Position numbers and translations under genes: made by a program. Under the pieces are notes generated by a model. It saw nothing but the letters and a program-made list of their open reading frames with translations. It did not search any database and had not been told where the DNA came from. Positions 6,528 through 7,541 of a stretch of DNA of 7,541 bases are shown piece after piece. The stretch's first letter is position 1. Each line of letters begins with the position of its first letter. Source of the stretch: Gemmatimonadota bacterium (GTDB lineage: Bacteria; Gemmatimonadota; Gemmatimonadetes; JACCXV01; JAHWKZ01). The stretch is taken from the NCBI GenBank assembly GCA_019347645.1, contig JAHWKZ010000070.1, forward strand, positions 1 through 7,541, written 5' to 3'.

Positions 6528-7541
6528 GTGCCGAGCTCCCTTCCCTCTCAGGCGAGCGACGCCGCTCTCGGGCGTGTCGCCCAAGCGTGGCGCGAACGCC
6601 ACGCCCGTTTCCCCGGCGAGACCGACGCCCGCCAGCCCGTCCACACCGTCTACGGGGGCGCGCACCTCTTCCGCCACGATACGGCGCGCCGGCTCGGCGA
6701 CCTCGCCCTCCGATCGCTGGAGGCCTACGCGCCCGACGCCGAGACCTTCGCCGCGGCGATCCGGCTCGCGCCGGGACTGGCCGCCACGGTCCGGGCGCGC
6801 GTGATCGAGAAGCTCGAGACCGAGCCGGTGGAGGACTTCCGGATCGATTTCGAGGACGGCTACGGGAGCCGTCCGGACGAGGAGGAAGACGCCGCCGCCG
6901 AGGCGGCCGCGCGCGAGGTGGCCAGAGGGCTGGACCTCGGGACGCTCCCGCCGTTCGTCGGGATCCGGGTGAAGACGCTGACTCCCGAGCTCGGCGCCCG
7001 GGCCGCCCGGACGCTGGACCTGTTCGTCACCACGCTGCTGGAGAAGACGGGCGGCGCCCTGCCCCCCGGCTTCGTGGTGACGAACCCGAAAGTCGTCGTC
7101 CCCGATCAGGCAGCCGCCCTGGCGGACCTCTTCGAGGCCCTGGAGGACCGCTCCGGCCTCGAGCCCGGCTCCCTGAAGATGGAGCTCATGGTCGAGACTC
7201 CCGGGTCGGTCCTGGACGAGCGGGGCCGCGCCGCGCTCCCCGCGCTGGTCGAGGCCGCCCGCGGCCGGTGCGTGGCCGCCCACTTCGGGGTCTACGACTA
7301 CACCGCGTCCCTCGGGATCACTGCGCTCGACCAGGACCTCGACCACCCGGCGTGCGACTTCGCCCGCCACGTGATGCAGGTCGTCCTGCGCGACACCGGC
7401 GTCTGGCTCTCCGACGGCGCGACCAACGTGATGCCCGCGCCGGTCCACCGGGCGCCCGAAGCCGGCTCGCTGACGCCCGAGCAGGCGGCCGAGAACCGCG
7501 CGGCCGTCCATCGTGGCTGGGATCTCCACTACCGCCACGTC
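6528..7541 (+). CDS. DUF6986-type HpcH/HpaI aldolase/citrate lyase-like protein, 3' end missing
   Basis: The frame runs open from GTG 6528 to the right edge (338 codons, no stop), so the C-terminus is missing. The sequence resembles, from memory, the actinobacterial proteins named DUF6986 family or aldolase, sometimes misnamed phosphoenolpyruvate kinase. Features are QPVHTVY at 36-42, RIDFEDGYG at 105-113, MELMVETPGS at 218-227 and GVYDYTASLG at 254-263. DFED, the Glu residues at 219/223 and Asp257 match in order and spacing the arginine/metal-site elements of the CitE/malyl-CoA lyase barrel, which binds Mg and an oxo-acid or its enolate. GTG is the only reasonable start: it lies 11 bases after the XDH FAD gene, but no clear ribosome site precedes it, so coupling to the upstream gene is likely. 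Its place in the xdh operon suggests a step in purine breakdown, perhaps using glyoxylate released from ureidoglycolate (inference). The exact reaction is unknown to me. Confidence 0.82.
   Translation, partial: MPSSLPSQASDAALGRVAQAWRERHARFPGETDARQPVHTVYGGAHLFRHDTARRLGDLALRSLEAYAPDAETFAAAIRLAPGLAATVRARVIEKLETEPVEDFRIDFEDGYGSRPDEEEDAAAEAAAREVARGLDLGTLPPFVGIRVKTLTPELGARAARTLDLFVTTLLEKTGGALPPGFVVTNPKVVVPDQAAALADLFEALEDRSGLEPGSLKMELMVETPGSVLDERGRAALPALVEAARGRCVAAHFGVYDYTASLGITALDQDLDHPACDFARHVMQVVLRDTGVWLSDGATNVMPAPVHRAPEAGSLTPEQAAENRAAVHRGWDLHYRHV

Noticed and set aside
6138..7538. 466-codon open frame on the minus strand
   Set aside because: It lies antisense to the FAD-subunit and aldolase-like genes, has a low-complexity Arg/Gly/Ala/Val-rich translation and no family motif. 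Long antisense frames are expected where third positions are almost all G or C.

Overview
The window is gene-dense, very GC-rich DNA (strong G/C preference at third codon positions, several GTG starts, short gene overlaps) with every credible gene on the + strand. This fits a high-GC free-living bacterium. The phylum cannot be fixed from the sequence; Acidobacteriota, Gemmatimonadota, Myxococcota or Actinobacteriota-like lineages would all fit. No tRNA, rRNA, insertion sequence, CRISPR array or prophage gene was seen.

Left block (1-2898): three overlapping two-component genes. The first is a membrane-anchored sensor histidine kinase cut off by the window's left edge. The second is a stand-alone Rcp1/CheY-like receiver protein. 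The third is a soluble receiver-histidine kinase hybrid. The overlaps are 4 and 14 bases, so the three are probably co-translated. None has a DNA-binding or enzymatic output domain, so the final target of this phosphorelay lies outside the window.

Gap (2899-2997): 99 bases holding a 9-bp stem-loop without a T-run, followed by a perfect Shine-Dalgarno sequence.

Right block (2998-7541): a three-subunit molybdenum hydroxylase in the order Mo-binding subunit, 2Fe-2S subunit, FAD subunit (overlaps of 11 and 4 bases). Eleven bases later comes a DUF6986-type HpcH/HpaI aldolase/citrate-lyase-like gene, cut off by the right edge. Substrate-pocket residues of the Mo subunit match those of xanthine dehydrogenase, including the Glu/Arg pair that recognises purines. 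The block is therefore best read as the start of a purine-degradation operon: hypoxanthine/xanthine to urate by XDH, with the aldolase-like enzyme perhaps acting on a downstream C2 product such as glyoxylate (inference).

The most unusual point is that the Mo-subunit gene has no ATG, GTG or TTG start that would keep its conserved N-terminus. An ACG codon at 2998 lies six bases after a perfect AAGGAGG, so either it is a genuine ACG start or the base is a T-to-C change or sequencing error. I see no clearly new biological system here. The ACG start and the coupling of XDH with the uncharacterised aldolase family are the points most worth checking.
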